From Croceicoccus gelatinilyticus (GTDB lineage: Bacteria; Pseudomonadota; Alphaproteobacteria; Sphingomonadales; Sphingomonadaceae), in NCBI RefSeq assembly GCF_018398395.1, contig NZ_JAHCBF010000003.1, positions 248,001-312,000 on the forward strand: a DNA stretch of 64,000 nt, in the 5' to 3' direction. This document shows, in pieces, positions 50,200-59,497 of this stretch; the stretch's first letter is position 1; each line of letters starts with the position of its first letter. The translations under genes and the position numbers were made by a program. The notes under the pieces are model-generated. The model did not search any database, was not told the origin of the DNA, and worked only from the letters and a program-made list of their open reading frames with translations.

Positions 50200-50622
50200 A
50201 TGCGCCTGCACGTCATCGCTCGCGGAAAGATCGGCCGCTCGGCAGAGGCTGAGCTGGTCCAGCGCTATGCCAAGCGCGTGACCTGGCCGATGAAGTGGAC
50301 CGAGCTGCCCGATACCGGCGGCACGGTGCCCGCTCCGCTGACGCCTGCAAAACAGGTCCTGCTGGATGAGCGGGGCAAGCAGATGTCGTCCGAAGATTTT
50401 GCAAAATTGCTGGAACGCTGGCGCGACGATGGCGTGCGCGAGGCGCGGTTCCTGATCGGTGCTGCCGATGGGCACGGCGATGCCGCGCGCGAGGAAGCCG
50501 ACGTCCTGCTGGGGTTCGGACCGATGACGTGGCCACACCTGATGGTCCGCGCGATGCTGGCCGAACAGCTATGGCGGGCGACCAGCATCCTTGCCGGTCA
50601 CCCTTATCACCGGGCCGGATAG
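50200..50622 (+). CDS. rlmH: 23S rRNA (pseudouridine1915-N3)-methyltransferase
   Basis: A 140-residue SPOUT methyltransferase that modifies pseudouridine 1915 in helix 69. The SAM knot holds FLIGAADGHGDAAREEADVLLGFG (core LIGAADGHGDAA) and MTWPHLMVRAMLAEQLWRA. C-terminal HPYHRAG is the invariant family ending. RsfS and RlmH together keep this locus tied to ribosome maturation. The TAG is directly followed by the next ATG. Confidence 0.95.
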   Translation: MRLHVIARGKIGRSAEAELVQRYAKRVTWPMKWTELPDTGGTVPAPLTPAKQVLLDERGKQMSSEDFAKLLERWRDDGVREARFLIGAADGHGDAAREEADVLLGFGPMTWPHLMVRAMLAEQLWRATSILAGHPYHRAG

Positions 50623-51756
50623 ATGCGCCTGCGCCTTGCCATCCTTACGCTCGCCCTGTTGCCCGCTGCAGCTGGCGCGGTGACGAGCGCGGAAGACCGG
50701 CTGCGCGAAGTCGAGGCGGCAAGGGCGGAGGCGCAGCGCAAGGCGGCGGAGTTTTCGGATCAGGCCCGCCTGATCGAGGATCGCGGGCTGAAGGCCGAAG
50801 CGCGGGCGAGGGCGCTTTCCGCCGAAGTGGCAGAGGCGCAGAACCGGCTGGAGGCTGCGCAACTGCGCGCCGAGGCTTCGGAAAACCGGCTTGCCGTGCT
50901 GCGCGACGAACTCGCCATCAAGCGCGCGCCGCTTTCGCGCATGATGGCAGGGCTTCAGCGGCTGGCGCAGCGGCCCACGCTTCTGCTGGTGATGCGTCCG
51001 TCCTCGACCCGTGATTTTGTACGGATGCGATCGATGGTCGCAGGGATGCAGCCGCAGATTGCGGCGCACACAAAGGAATTGCGCGGCGATCTGGCCGAGG
51101 CGCGTGACCTTGCCGCAACCGCGCGGCGCGCTCGCGAAGAAGGCGAACAGGCGAGGGCGGACCTCAGCGAACGTCGCGCAGAGCTTCAGGCGATGGGTAT
51201 CGAGGACCGGATGACGGCCGAAAAGCTGGCTGATGCCGCGAACGAGGCACGGCGCGAGGCGACCTTGCGCGGCGCGCAGGTCCGGTCGATCGGTGCGCTC
51301 GTCGCGCAGGAACAGCAGGGCGAGCGCACGCTTGCCGCGCTATCGGCGCTTCCTGCCCCGACATTGCTCGCCTCCACCACGGCCACCAAGACCGATCCAA
51401 ACGCGCCGCGTCTACCGGTTCGCGGCGACATTCTTGCAGGTTTCGGCGAACGCGACGCCGCAGGCGGGCGCAGCAGCGGCATGACCATAGCCCCGCGCGG
51501 CGGTGCGCCGGTCGTGGCGCCGCTGGCGGGCGAAGTCGCCTTTGCCGGGCCATTTCGCGGCTATGGCACTGTCGTCATCCTGCGCCATGGCGACGGCAAG
51601 CTCAGCCTGCTGGCTGGGCTCGACCGCACCGTTGTCGCCATTGGCACCAAGGTCAGGCGCGGCGAGACGGTGGGAAGCGCCCCTGACGAAGAGCCGCGCA
51701 TCCTTTACGAACTGCGGCAGGGAAGGCGGACGATCCATCCCTTGCTGGCACGCTGA
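50623..51756 (+). CDS. envC: EnvC-like murein hydrolase activator with degenerate LytM domain
   Basis: A 377-residue periplasmic protein with a signal peptide (MRLRLAILTLALLPAAAGAV). A long coiled coil (about 22-235, rich in Arg, Glu and Ala) and a C-terminal LytM domain follow. The metal ligands are lost: the usual HxGxD region reads SSGMTIAPRG and the HLHFE position reads ILYELRQ. That fits EnvC, which activates amidases at the division site rather than cutting murein. It starts at the base after the rlmH stop. Confidence 0.85.
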   Translation: MRLRLAILTLALLPAAAGAVTSAEDRLREVEAARAEAQRKAAEFSDQARLIEDRGLKAEARARALSAEVAEAQNRLEAAQLRAEASENRLAVLRDELAIKRAPLSRMMAGLQRLAQRPTLLLVMRPSSTRDFVRMRSMVAGMQPQIAAHTKELRGDLAEARDLAATARRAREEGEQARADLSERRAELQAMGIEDRMTAEKLADAANEARREATLRGAQVRSIGALVAQEQQGERTLAALSALPAPTLLASTTATKTDPNAPRLPVRGDILAGFGERDAAGGRSSGMTIAPRGGAPVVAPLAGEVAFAGPFRGYGTVVILRHGDGKLSLLAGLDRTVVAIGTKVRRGETVGSAPDEEPRILYELRQGRRTIHPLLAR

Positions 51757-51863
51757 AACGCGCTGAAAACCTGCCATCTGGCGTTAAGCCTTCATGCGCT
51801 ATACATTTGTTCGCGACCCGTGGCGGCCACCCATGCCGCGCGACAAGAAGGATCAAGTTACCC

Positions 51864-53204
51864 ATGGCCATTCGCCTCGCGCCGTTCCTGCGCTCTGCGG
51901 CTCTCGTGACCGCACTTGCCATGCTGCCCGCCACGACTGCCGGTCTTGCCGCCGTCGATGCCCGCAGCGCTCCGGAATTCGGCAAGTTGATGGTGATCTA
52001 CCAGCGGGTGAAGGCGAATTACGTCGACCAGGTCGACGACGAAAAGCTGCTGCGCGGCGCGATCGACGGCATGCTGTCGAGCCTCGACCCGCATTCGGGC
52101 TATCTCGATGCCACCGCATTCGAAAGCCTGCGCACCCAGACCGACGGTAACTACGGCGGGCTCGGCCTTTCGGTCACCATGGAAGACGGCGTGGTCAAGG
52201 TCATCGCGCCGACCAAGGGCACTCCTGCCGAAAATGCGGGTATCAAGGCGGGCGATTATATCACGCACCTCGACGGCAAGCTGATCTACGGTGGTACTTT
52301 AGACGAAGCCGTCGACCAGATGCGTGGGCGCCCGGGTACCGACATCAAGCTCACCATCTATCGTGCGGGGCGTGACGAACCGTTCGATGTGGACGTGACG
52401 CGCGCGATCATCGAACTGACCCCGGTCGAATGGGAAGTCGATGGCGACATGGGCGTGATTACCGTGTCCTCGTTCAGCGCGAACGTCGGCCGCGACGTCG
52501 AGCGGGCGATGAACGGCATCCGCACGAAACTGGGCAAGATGCCCGAAGGCGTCGTGATCGACCTGCGCTCCAACCCCGGCGGCCTGCTGGACGAGGCGGT
52601 CGCCATGTCCGACCTGTTCCTCGACAAGGGCCAGATCGTGTCCCAGCGCGGCCGCTTCGCGCGCGACAACGAAAGCTATGTCGCCCGCACCGGCGATATC
52701 GCCCGCGGTATTCCGCTGGTCGTGCTGATCGATTCCGGCTCGGCCTCGGCCTCCGAAATCGTTGCCGGCGCGCTGCAGGATCATCACCGCGCGCTCGTCA
52801 TGGGTCAGCGCAGCTTCGGCAAGGGCAGCGTCCAGACGCTGGTTCCGCTCACCAACGACAGCGCGCTGAAGCTGACGACGGCGCGGTATTATACGCCGTC
52901 GGGCAAGTCGGTGCAGGAAGGCGGGATCGAACCCGATATCGCCGTGCCGCAGCTTTCCGATCCCGATGCCCGCGCCCGCGCCGAACGCGCGATCCGCGAA
53001 TCCGACCTTCGCGGCCACCTGATCAACGAGCTTCAGGTCGAGGACCAGGAACTGGAAAAGGACCTGATCGACGATCCGCGCTTTCAGATTTCGGCAGAGG
53101 AGCTGGAGCAGCAAGGGATCGAGGACTTCCAGCTGCATTATGCGCTCGATACGCTGCGTAATACGCGGCTGGCGCAGAAGCACATTGGTGCGGCAAAGCC
53201 CTGA
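51864..53204 (+). CDS. ctpA: S41 C-terminal processing peptidase
   Basis: A 446-residue exported serine protease. A signal peptide (LRSAALVTALAMLPATTAGLA) leads into the N-terminal region, and a PDZ domain occupies about 90-170 (GGLGLSVTMEDGVVKVIAP, AGIKAGDYITHLDG). The S41 domain carries the Ser/Lys dyad: LIDSGSASASEIVAGAL and GQRSFGKGSVQTLVP. It degrades periplasmic or membrane proteins and may control peptidoglycan hydrolases. ATG 51864 follows AGAAGGA. EnvC upstream, CtpA downstream is the frequent gene order. Confidence 0.93.
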   Translation: MAIRLAPFLRSAALVTALAMLPATTAGLAAVDARSAPEFGKLMVIYQRVKANYVDQVDDEKLLRGAIDGMLSSLDPHSGYLDATAFESLRTQTDGNYGGLGLSVTMEDGVVKVIAPTKGTPAENAGIKAGDYITHLDGKLIYGGTLDEAVDQMRGRPGTDIKLTIYRAGRDEPFDVDVTRAIIELTPVEWEVDGDMGVITVSSFSANVGRDVERAMNGIRTKLGKMPEGVVIDLRSNPGGLLDEAVAMSDLFLDKGQIVSQRGRFARDNESYVARTGDIARGIPLVVLIDSGSASASEIVAGALQDHHRALVMGQRSFGKGSVQTLVPLTNDSALKLTTARYYTPSGKSVQEGGIEPDIAVPQLSDPDARARAERAIRESDLRGHLINELQVEDQELEKDLIDDPRFQISAEELEQQGIEDFQLHYALDTLRNTRLAQKHIGAAKP

Positions 53205-53230
53205 TCTGACCTGAATTCACCGGACTGACG

Positions 53231-53725
53231 ATGACCGCCGACTTCAAGATCGCGCGCCTGCTCGCGCTGCTCATCCCCGCCGCTTTGCTCGGAGGGGCCT
53301 ATATTTCGCAGTACGTATTCGGACTCTACCCATGCGAAATGTGCTGGTGGCAGCGTTGGCCGCACTTTGCCGCCGTCGCCATCGCGCTGCTGGCATTCGT
53401 CGTCCCGGGCGATGCCGCAAAGGTCTGGCTGGTGCGGCTGGCCGCGATAGCCGTCCTCATCTCGGGCCTCATCGGCGCGTTCCATGCGGGCGTTGAATAT
53501 GGCTGGTGGGAAGGGTTTACCCAGTGCGCTTCGCTCGAAATCGCCGAGGGGCAGAGCGCGCTCGACGCGATCATGGGCGCCCCAACGGTGCGGTGCGACG
53601 AAGTGCAGTGGTCGCTTTTCGGTATCTCGCTTGCAGGCTGGAACTTCCTGATTTCGGGCATTGGCGCTATCGTCGTCCTCGTTCTCTCGGCACGGACAGG
53701 CCGGTCGGGCGTTGGTAGGGCATGA
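53231..53725 (+). CDS. dsbB: disulfide bond formation protein B (DsbB-type)
   Basis: A 164-residue inner-membrane protein with four predicted helices. It oxidises DsbA using quinone. The first periplasmic cysteine pair is in GLYPCEMCWWQRWPH (CxxC), and the second pair is in FTQCASLEIAEG and TVRCDEVQWSLF. The stop overlaps the coq7 start by ATGA, coupling quinone-linked disulfide formation with ubiquinone synthesis. Confidence 0.92.
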   Translation: MTADFKIARLLALLIPAALLGGAYISQYVFGLYPCEMCWWQRWPHFAAVAIALLAFVVPGDAAKVWLVRLAAIAVLISGLIGAFHAGVEYGWWEGFTQCASLEIAEGQSALDAIMGAPTVRCDEVQWSLFGISLAGWNFLISGIGAIVVLVLSARTGRSGVGRA

Positions 53726-54255
53726 CGATGACCGAAGCGGAAAAGCAGCAGCGGATCGAATCGATGATCCGCGTCGACCAGGCCGGCGAATATGGCGCAA
53801 CGCGCATCTACGCGGGCCAGCTTGCCGTGATGGGCGACCGCGCACCGGGGGCCGGCGAAATTGCCGCGATGGCGCAGCAGGAAGCCGACCACCGCGCTCG
53901 TTTCGACGCCCTGATGGCTGAACGCGGCGTGCGGCCCACGTTGCTTCAGCCGATCTGGGACAAGGCCGGCTTCGCGCTTGGCGCCGTCACCGCGCTGATC
54001 GGTCCCGAAGCGGCGATGGCCTGCACGGCCGCGATCGAGACCGAGATCGAACGACACTACACACAGCAGCTCGACGAACTGGGCGAGGAAGACCCCGAGC
54101 TTTCCGCGATGGTCACCGAATTCCGCGATGACGAGCGTGAGCATCACGACGCCGCGATCGACGCCGGTGCCGAACGCGCACCGGTCTATGGCCTGATGTC
54201 AGGCGCGATCCGCCTCGGTTGCCGCGTTGCCATCGGACTTTCCAAACGCATCTGA
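53722..54255 (+). CDS. coq7: 2-polyprenyl-3-methyl-6-methoxy-1,4-benzoquinone monooxygenase (Coq7)
   Basis: A 177-residue di-iron hydroxylase of ubiquinone synthesis. Iron ligands are visible in DQAGEYGATRIYAGQL, AQQEADHRARFDAL, AIETEIERHYTQQL and FRDDEREHHDAAID. It has the amphipathic membrane-associated helices of the family. It overlaps dsbB by four bases. Confidence 0.95.
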   Translation: MTMTEAEKQQRIESMIRVDQAGEYGATRIYAGQLAVMGDRAPGAGEIAAMAQQEADHRARFDALMAERGVRPTLLQPIWDKAGFALGAVTALIGPEAAMACTAAIETEIERHYTQQLDELGEEDPELSAMVTEFRDDEREHHDAAIDAGAERAPVYGLMSGAIRLGCRVAIGLSKRI

Positions 54256-54356
54256 TTTCACCCGAATGCCCGCCCTTCACCTGTCATTCAGCGCGAAGGG
54301 CACTTATATTGAAGACCGGCAGACAGACCTCGCGCTTTAAGGAGGCGCATAGACCG

Positions 54357-54905
54357 ATGACCCGCACGCTGATCGCTACCCTTGCCATCGCCACCGCCGG
54401 GATCGGCCTTGCCAGCCCCGCCGCTGCGCAGGACGCAGAGACCGCCGTGAACTCGGTTATCGTCTATGGCGATCAGGCCTGCCCCGAACCGACGGCTGAC
54501 GAAATCGTCGTCTGCGTGCGTCAGGAAGATCCCTATCGCATTCCCAAGCCCCTTCGGCAGAGCGAGAGCAAGCAGAACGAAGCCTGGGCCGAGCGTGTTG
54601 CAGCCAACCGCGATGTCGGCTCCACCGGCGTCGGGTCGTGCACCGTAATCGGGCCCGAGGGTCAGACCGGCTGTACCGCAGCGATCATCGAACAGGCTTA
54701 TGCCGAAAAGGCAAACGGCTCTGACGTGCGCATGGGCCAGCTTGTCGCAGAAGCGCGCGCTGCCCGCCTTGCCGAGATCGACGAGGATGCAGCCGCCGAA
54801 CAGGCCCGTGTCGAAGCGATCGAGGCCGAGTACGAAGCCCGCCGCAAGGCGCAGGAAGCCGCCGCCGTCGAGGACGAGCCGCTTCCGGAAATCGTTGCCG
54901 AATAA
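54357..54905 (+). CDS. exported protein of unknown function
   Basis: A 182-residue protein with a signal peptide (LIATLAIATAGIGLASPAAA-QD). A middle domain follows with three cysteine-containing parts (GDQACPEP, IVVCVRQEDPYRIPKPL, GSCTVIGPEGQTGC). The Glu/Ala-rich C-terminal helix (EAEYEARRKAQEAAAVED) may be a coiled coil. Similar proteins occur in sphingomonads, but no function is known. ATG 54357 is preceded by AAGGAGG eleven bases upstream. A GCCCTTC/GAAGGGC hairpin (54272-54301) sits between it and coq7. Confidence 0.75.
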   Translation: MTRTLIATLAIATAGIGLASPAAAQDAETAVNSVIVYGDQACPEPTADEIVVCVRQEDPYRIPKPLRQSESKQNEAWAERVAANRDVGSTGVGSCTVIGPEGQTGCTAAIIEQAYAEKANGSDVRMGQLVAEARAARLAEIDEDAAAEQARVEAIEAEYEARRKAQEAAAVEDEPLPEIVAE

Positions 54906-54923
54906 GCGGTTGAGCGCCGCGGC

Positions 54924-55925
54924 CTAGATGCCGCGGTATTTCCTGAACCAGTCGACGAAGGCGGGAACGCCTGTGTCCACTGAAGTTGTCGGGGCATAAC
55001 CAAGATCGCGGCTGATCGCCGTGATGTCGGCATAAGTGCGCGGTACGTCGCCGGGCTGCATCGGTTTCATCTCCAGCTCTGCCTTGCGACCGCAGGCATC
55101 TTCCAGCAGGCCGATGACGTGCATCAGCTGTTCGGGCTTGTTGTTGCCGATGTTGTAGATCGCGTGCGCCGCAGTGCTGCCACCGGGCTTTTTCTGGCCG
55201 TCATGCTGGGGGGCATGGTCAAGCGAGGCGACCACGCCGGCGATGATGTCATCGATGTAAGTGAAGTCGCGGTACATATCGCCGTTGTTGAATACGGGCA
55301 CCGGCTTTCCGGCGAGGATGCGGTCGGTAAAGATCCACATCATCATGTCAGGCCGCCCCCACGGGCCATAGACGGTGAAGAACCGCAGCCCCGTCATCGG
55401 CAGCTTGTAGAGATGGGCGTAAGTCTCGCTCATCAACTCGTCCGCCTTTTTCGTCGCGGCGTAGAGCGAGACGGGATGGTCTACCCTGTCGTCCACGTCG
55501 AACGGCACTTTCTCGTTCCCGCCATAGACCGAGGACGAGCTGGCATAGACCATGTGCTCAACCCCGCGTTCCCGCGCGAGTTCGAGCATGTTCACATGGC
55601 CGACGAGGTTCGACTGGGCATAGGCGTGCGGGTTTTCGAGCGAATAGCGAACACCCGCCTGCGCACCCAGGTGCGCTATCCGGTCGATCTTCTCGCCCTC
55701 CAGCGCGCTGCGCAGCTTTGCCATATCGGCGAATTCCAGCTCGATGAAGCGGAAGCGGTCGCCCGTTCCTTGGCAGATGTCGGTCAGCCGGTCGCGTTTC
55801 AGCGCGACGTCGTAATAGTCGTTGAGGTTGTCGACCCCGACGACCCGCTCACCCCTTGCCAGCAAGGCCTTTGCCAGCGCTGCGCCGATGAACCCGGCGA
55901 CTCCGGTGACGAGCGTGGTCGTCAT
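54924..55925 (-). CDS. NAD-dependent UDP-sugar epimerase (UDP-glucuronate 4-epimerase-like)
   Basis: A 333-residue short-chain dehydrogenase/epimerase. The NAD motif is LVTGVAGFIGAALAKALLARG. DNLNDYYDVALKRDRL, catalytic YAATKKADELMSETYAHLY and FFTVYGPWGRPDMM are the signatures of the UDP-glucuronate/galacturonate epimerase group. It provides sugar nucleotides for surface polysaccharide. It lies 13 bases after fabI. No other polysaccharide gene is next to it; wecB is 45 kb away. Confidence 0.9.
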   Translation of the reverse strand: MTTTLVTGVAGFIGAALAKALLARGERVVGVDNLNDYYDVALKRDRLTDICQGTGDRFRFIELEFADMAKLRSALEGEKIDRIAHLGAQAGVRYSLENPHAYAQSNLVGHVNMLELARERGVEHMVYASSSSVYGGNEKVPFDVDDRVDHPVSLYAATKKADELMSETYAHLYKLPMTGLRFFTVYGPWGRPDMMMWIFTDRILAGKPVPVFNNGDMYRDFTYIDDIIAGVVASLDHAPQHDGQKKPGGSTAAHAIYNIGNNKPEQLMHVIGLLEDACGRKAELEMKPMQPGDVPRTYADITAISRDLGYAPTTSVDTGVPAFVDWFRKYRGI

Positions 55926-55938
55926 CGTCCCTGCCCCG

Positions 55939-56778
55939 TCAGGACAGCGCGATGTCGGGGGCGTCTTCCTGCTTCATGCCGACGACGTGATAGCCGCAGT
56001 CGACGTGATGCGTCTCGCCCGTCACGCCCGAGGACAGGTCCGACAGGAGATAAAGCGCCGAGCCGCCGACATCGTCGATCGTGACGTTGCGGCGCATCGG
56101 GGCGTTCAGTTCGTTCCACTTCAGGATATAGCGGAAATCGCCGATGCCGCTTGCGGCCAGCGTCTTGATCGGGCCGGCCGAAATGCCGTTCACGCGGATG
56201 TTGGCGGGGCCAAGATCGTTGGCAAGGTACATGACGCTGGTTTCCAGCGCAGCCTTGGCAACGCCCATGACGTTGTAGTGCGGCACGACCTTTTCCGCGC
56301 CGTAATAGGTCAGCGTCACGATCGAACCACCGTCGGTCATCAGCGGGGCGGCACGCTTGGTCACCGCGACAAGGCTGTAGGCGGAAATGTTCATCGTCAT
56401 CAGGAAGTTGTCGAGGCTGGTGTCGACGTACTTCCCGCGCAGTTCGTTCTTGTCGGAAAAGCCGATGGCGTGGACGATGAAGTCGATCTTCGGCCAGCGC
56501 GCGGCCAGCGTTTCGAACGCGGTGTCGAGCGCGTCCATGTCGGAAACGTCGCATTCCAGCAGGAAATCGCTGCCCAGGCTTTCCGCCAGCGGCTTCACGC
56601 GCTTGGCCAGCGCCTCGCCCTGATAGGAAAAGGCCAGTTCCGCGCCCTGTGCGCGAAGTGCCTTTGCGATGCCCCAAGCCAGCGACTTGTCGTTGGCGAG
56701 CCCCATGATCAGCCCGCGCTTGCCCTGCATCAGGGTTCCGGTGGGAAGAGCGTTTTCGTCCATGCCTGTTATCTTCAT
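55939..56778 (-). CDS. fabI: enoyl-[acyl-carrier-protein] reductase (NADH)
   Basis: A 279-residue FabI of fatty acid elongation, target of triclosan and isoniazid-like drugs. The start GKRGLIMGLANDKSLAWGIAKAL gives the modified NAD motif (LIMGLANDKSLAWGIAKAL). Catalytic Y-x6-K is in YYGAEKVVPHYNVMGVAKAAL. GETHHVDCGYHVVGM closes it. ATG 56778 overlaps the yihY stop by ATGA; ATG 56763 is an alternative start. It is between yihY and the epimerase in one operon. Confidence 0.95.
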   Translation of the reverse strand: MKITGMDENALPTGTLMQGKRGLIMGLANDKSLAWGIAKALRAQGAELAFSYQGEALAKRVKPLAESLGSDFLLECDVSDMDALDTAFETLAARWPKIDFIVHAIGFSDKNELRGKYVDTSLDNFLMTMNISAYSLVAVTKRAAPLMTDGGSIVTLTYYGAEKVVPHYNVMGVAKAALETSVMYLANDLGPANIRVNGISAGPIKTLAASGIGDFRYILKWNELNAPMRRNVTIDDVGGSALYLLSDLSSGVTGETHHVDCGYHVVGMKQEDAPDIALS

Positions 56779-57704
56779 TCCTGCTGGGCGGGCGGTTCCT
56801 CGCCAGCCTCTGCTGTTTCCATGTCACGCACTGACGGCGTGTTGGCCAGCGCGGCATTAAGCTCCGCACCGACGACAAGCCCTAGCCCGACAAGCCAGAA
56901 AAAGAAAAGGGCGATCATCACCCCGGCAAGGCTTCCGTAAGTAAGGTCATAGGCGAATACCGTGCGCAGGACCGGGGGCAGGGCGACCGTCACCAGCATC
57001 CACCAGCCCGCAACGAACAGCGCCCCGGGCCACTTGGGATATTCGGGCCCGCGATAGTCCTTGGGCGTCAGGGACACGAACAGCAGCCAGATCGACAGCA
57101 GCAGGCCAAACGCCGGGATTATGCGCGACAGCGAAAGCGCCGAGCCCAGGTCCGCCGCATCGGGAAACCAAGCGGTGATCACTTCTTGCGCGGCCGAGAT
57201 ATAGAATTGCGCCGATAGCGACATCATCAGCAGGATGATCGACCCGATGATGACGGCGACCGAAAGCAGGCGGTGCTTCAGGAAGCTGGCCGAAGGCTTG
57301 GTATCATAGGCGCGGTGCAAGATGTCGCGGATCGTCTCGATCAGGCTGCCCACGGTCCAAAGGCCGAAGATCGCGCCGACCCAAAGCAGCCAGCCGGTCC
57401 GTGAAGAGACCACGTCCTTGGCGACAGGCTCAACCACTTCGGCGACGACTGCGGGGACGGCCAGCAGAAGCGCATTGATCGCAGCGGTCCGGTCCTCTGC
57501 GTCTCCCAGCAAGGCGAAGACGCCTGCCGCCACGATAAAGAACGGGAACAGCGACAGGATCGCCATGTAGGCAAGGTTGCCCGCGTGGATGAAGCCGTCT
57601 TCCCATGCGCCCAGCAGGGTACACTTGATAACCTGGTACGTACGCGTCCCCGGCCCGATCTCTCGGCGGACCTTGTGGAGGTGGCGGTTGATCCGCCGTC
57701 TCAT
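56775..57704 (-). CDS. YihY/BrkB family membrane protein
   Basis: A 309-residue inner-membrane protein with six predicted helices, for example AYMAILSLFPFFIVAAGVFALL, LLSVAVIIGSIILLMMSLS and GVMIALFFFWLVGLGLVVGAEL (given in part). YihY proteins were once called ribonuclease BN in error; the function remains unknown. It begins at ATG 57704 and overlaps fabI by four bases, so the three-gene operon yihY-fabI-epimerase links envelope functions. Confidence 0.9.
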   Translation of the reverse strand: MRRRINRHLHKVRREIGPGTRTYQVIKCTLLGAWEDGFIHAGNLAYMAILSLFPFFIVAAGVFALLGDAEDRTAAINALLLAVPAVVAEVVEPVAKDVVSSRTGWLLWVGAIFGLWTVGSLIETIRDILHRAYDTKPSASFLKHRLLSVAVIIGSIILLMMSLSAQFYISAAQEVITAWFPDAADLGSALSLSRIIPAFGLLLSIWLLFVSLTPKDYRGPEYPKWPGALFVAGWWMLVTVALPPVLRTVFAYDLTYGSLAGVMIALFFFWLVGLGLVVGAELNAALANTPSVRDMETAEAGEEPPAQQE

Positions 57705-57744
57705 CCCGCAAGACCCGGGTTGGGTGCGAAGGAGTACTTCGGGG

Positions 57745-58698
57745 TCACACGCCCAGCTTGGCCCGGACGGCGCGCGTGTCGCTCCATCCCTCGAGCCGCT
57801 GCTTCAGGTCTGCGTCGTCTTCGGGAATATCGATTTCAAGCGTGACGAGCTGGTCGCCGCGCGAACCGTCCTTCCGAGTAAAGCCCTTGCCCTTGAGGCG
57901 CAGGACCTTGCCCGATGAACTGCCCGGAGCAACGGTCAGCATGACCGCGCCGCTGCTGGTCGGTACTTTCACTTTCGCGCCGTTCACAGCCTCGTCCAGC
58001 GTGACGGGCAGGTCCAGCCGCACGTCGTCGCCGTCGCGGCGGAAAAAGGCATGCGCTTTCTCAACGATAGTGACCAGCGCATCGCCTGCGCCGCCCGGAC
58101 CCTGCTCTCCCTTGCCGGACAGGCGCATCTGCGTCCCGTCCTCGGCTCCGTTGGGGAGCTTCAGATCAATCGTTTTGCCATCCGACAGCGTGATGCGCTG
58201 CGGGGCCAGATTGGCGATATCGGTCAGCGTCACGGCAAGCCGGTACTGCACATTCGCGCCCTTGGGCGGAGGACGACGCGGGCCCCCACCCATTCCGCCA
58301 CCAAAACCGCCACCGGGGCCGCCGCGTGCCGAACGCGATCCGCCGCCCCCGAAAATGCCTTCGAATAGGTCGGAAAGGTCGACTTCCTCTGCGCCGAAAC
58401 CGCCAGCACCGCCGCCGGGATGACCGCGCCTGCCGCCGCCGAAGCCCTGTCCGCCCATGCCGAAGGGCATTTGCGGATTGCCGTCGATGTCGATCTCGCC
58501 CCGGTCGAACTGGGCGCGCTTGTCCTTATCGGACAGCAGGTCATACGCCTTCGTGACGTCGGAAAAACGCTCCGACGCCTTGGGGTTGTCCTTGTTTCTG
58601 TCGGGGTGGAGCTCTTTCGCCAGCTTGCGATATGCGGACTTGATGTCCTTCTCGCTCGCGCCGCGCTGCACACCGAGGATCGAATAGGGATCGGCCAT
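57745..58698 (-). CDS. DnaJ-class chaperone (CbpA-like)
   Basis: A 317-residue protein with an N-terminal J domain (about 1-70; [21 protein letters not shown] and [15 protein letters not shown], with the HPD motif). A long glycine/phenylalanine-rich linker (about 75-150, [20 protein letters not shown]) and two DnaJ C-terminal beta-domains follow. It has no zinc-finger cysteine motifs, so it is the type-B/CbpA class. It stimulates DnaK. The full-length dnaJ gene is not in the window. Confidence 0.92.
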   Translation of the reverse strand: MADPYSILGVQRGASEKDIKSAYRKLAKELHPDRNKDNPKASERFSDVTKAYDLLSDKDKRAQFDRGEIDIDGNPQMPFGMGGQGFGGGRRGHPGGGAGGFGAEEVDLSDLFEGIFGGGGSRSARGGPGGGFGGGMGGGPRRPPPKGANVQYRLAVTLTDIANLAPQRITLSDGKTIDLKLPNGAEDGTQMRLSGKGEQGPGGAGDALVTIVEKAHAFFRRDGDDVRLDLPVTLDEAVNGAKVKVPTSSGAVMLTVAPGSSSGKVLRLKGKGFTRKDGSRGDQLVTLEIDIPEDDADLKQRLEGWSDTRAVRAKLGV

Positions 58699-58857
58699 GA
58701 CCGTTAGCTAGGAAGCATTTGCGCTTTACGCAACGGAGCAGTGACGTGCATCGGCCTTTGCGCAGGCGGCAGGGCATGCCTATGTTGCAAGTGCGGGGCG
58801 GCGATCCGAGTCCGTCCGGCGCTGAATTTGTCCCAGACAGCAGGCACGGCGAGAACA

Positions 58858-59484
58858 GTGGAACCCGAACTCCTGGCAGAAGACGCGATCCCGACCGGCG
58901 ATCCCTTCAACCTCTTTGACGAGTGGTTTGCACTCGCACGAGAGCATGAGCCGAACGATTCGAACGCCATGGCGCTCGCCACCGCGAGCCCGAGCGGCGC
59001 TCCCTCGGTCCGCATGGTTCTTTTGAAAGGCCACGGCGCGGACCTGGGCGCGGGGGGCGGTTTCGTCTTCTACACCAACCAGCACAGCCGCAAGGGCAGC
59101 GAGATCGCCGCCAATCCTCAGGCCGCGCTGCTGTTCCACTGGAAGAGCCTGCGCCGTCAGATACGTATTGAGGGGCAGCTCGAACCGGTCAGCGAGGACA
59201 TGGCCAACGAATACTTCTCCAGCCGAGCCCGCGATTCGCAGCTTGGCGCACAGGCGAGCGACCAGTCCGCCCCGATGGCCGACCGGCGCGAATTCCTGTC
59301 GCGGTTCGAGGATGTCCGTCGCCGTTACGAAGGCAAGGACGTGCCGCGCCCCAGCCACTGGGGCGGCTTCCGCCTTGTGCCGCAGGCGATCGAGTTCTGG
59401 CACGACCGGCCCTTCCGCCTGCACGAACGCCGCCGCTTCACGCGCAGCGCGAACGGCTGGGCCAGCACGCTTCTCTATCCGTGA
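58858..59484 (+). CDS. pdxH: pyridoxamine/pyridoxine 5'-phosphate oxidase
   Basis: A 208-residue FMN oxidase making pyridoxal phosphate. The FMN site holds SVRMVLLKGHGADLGAGGGFVFYTN (SVRMVLLKGH and FVFYTN). PQAALLFHWKSLRRQIRIEGQ and the C-terminal WGGFRLVPQAIEFWHDRPFRLHERR (core GGFRLVPQAIEFWHDR) follow. Start GTG 58858 is proposed; the frame extends to 58741, but that region is unconserved and Cys-rich. It diverges from the DnaJ-type gene. Confidence 0.92.
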   Translation: MEPELLAEDAIPTGDPFNLFDEWFALAREHEPNDSNAMALATASPSGAPSVRMVLLKGHGADLGAGGGFVFYTNQHSRKGSEIAANPQAALLFHWKSLRRQIRIEGQLEPVSEDMANEYFSSRARDSQLGAQASDQSAPMADRREFLSRFEDVRRRYEGKDVPRPSHWGGFRLVPQAIEFWHDRPFRLHERRRFTRSANGWASTLLYP

Positions 59485-59497
59485 GCATTATTCGCCG

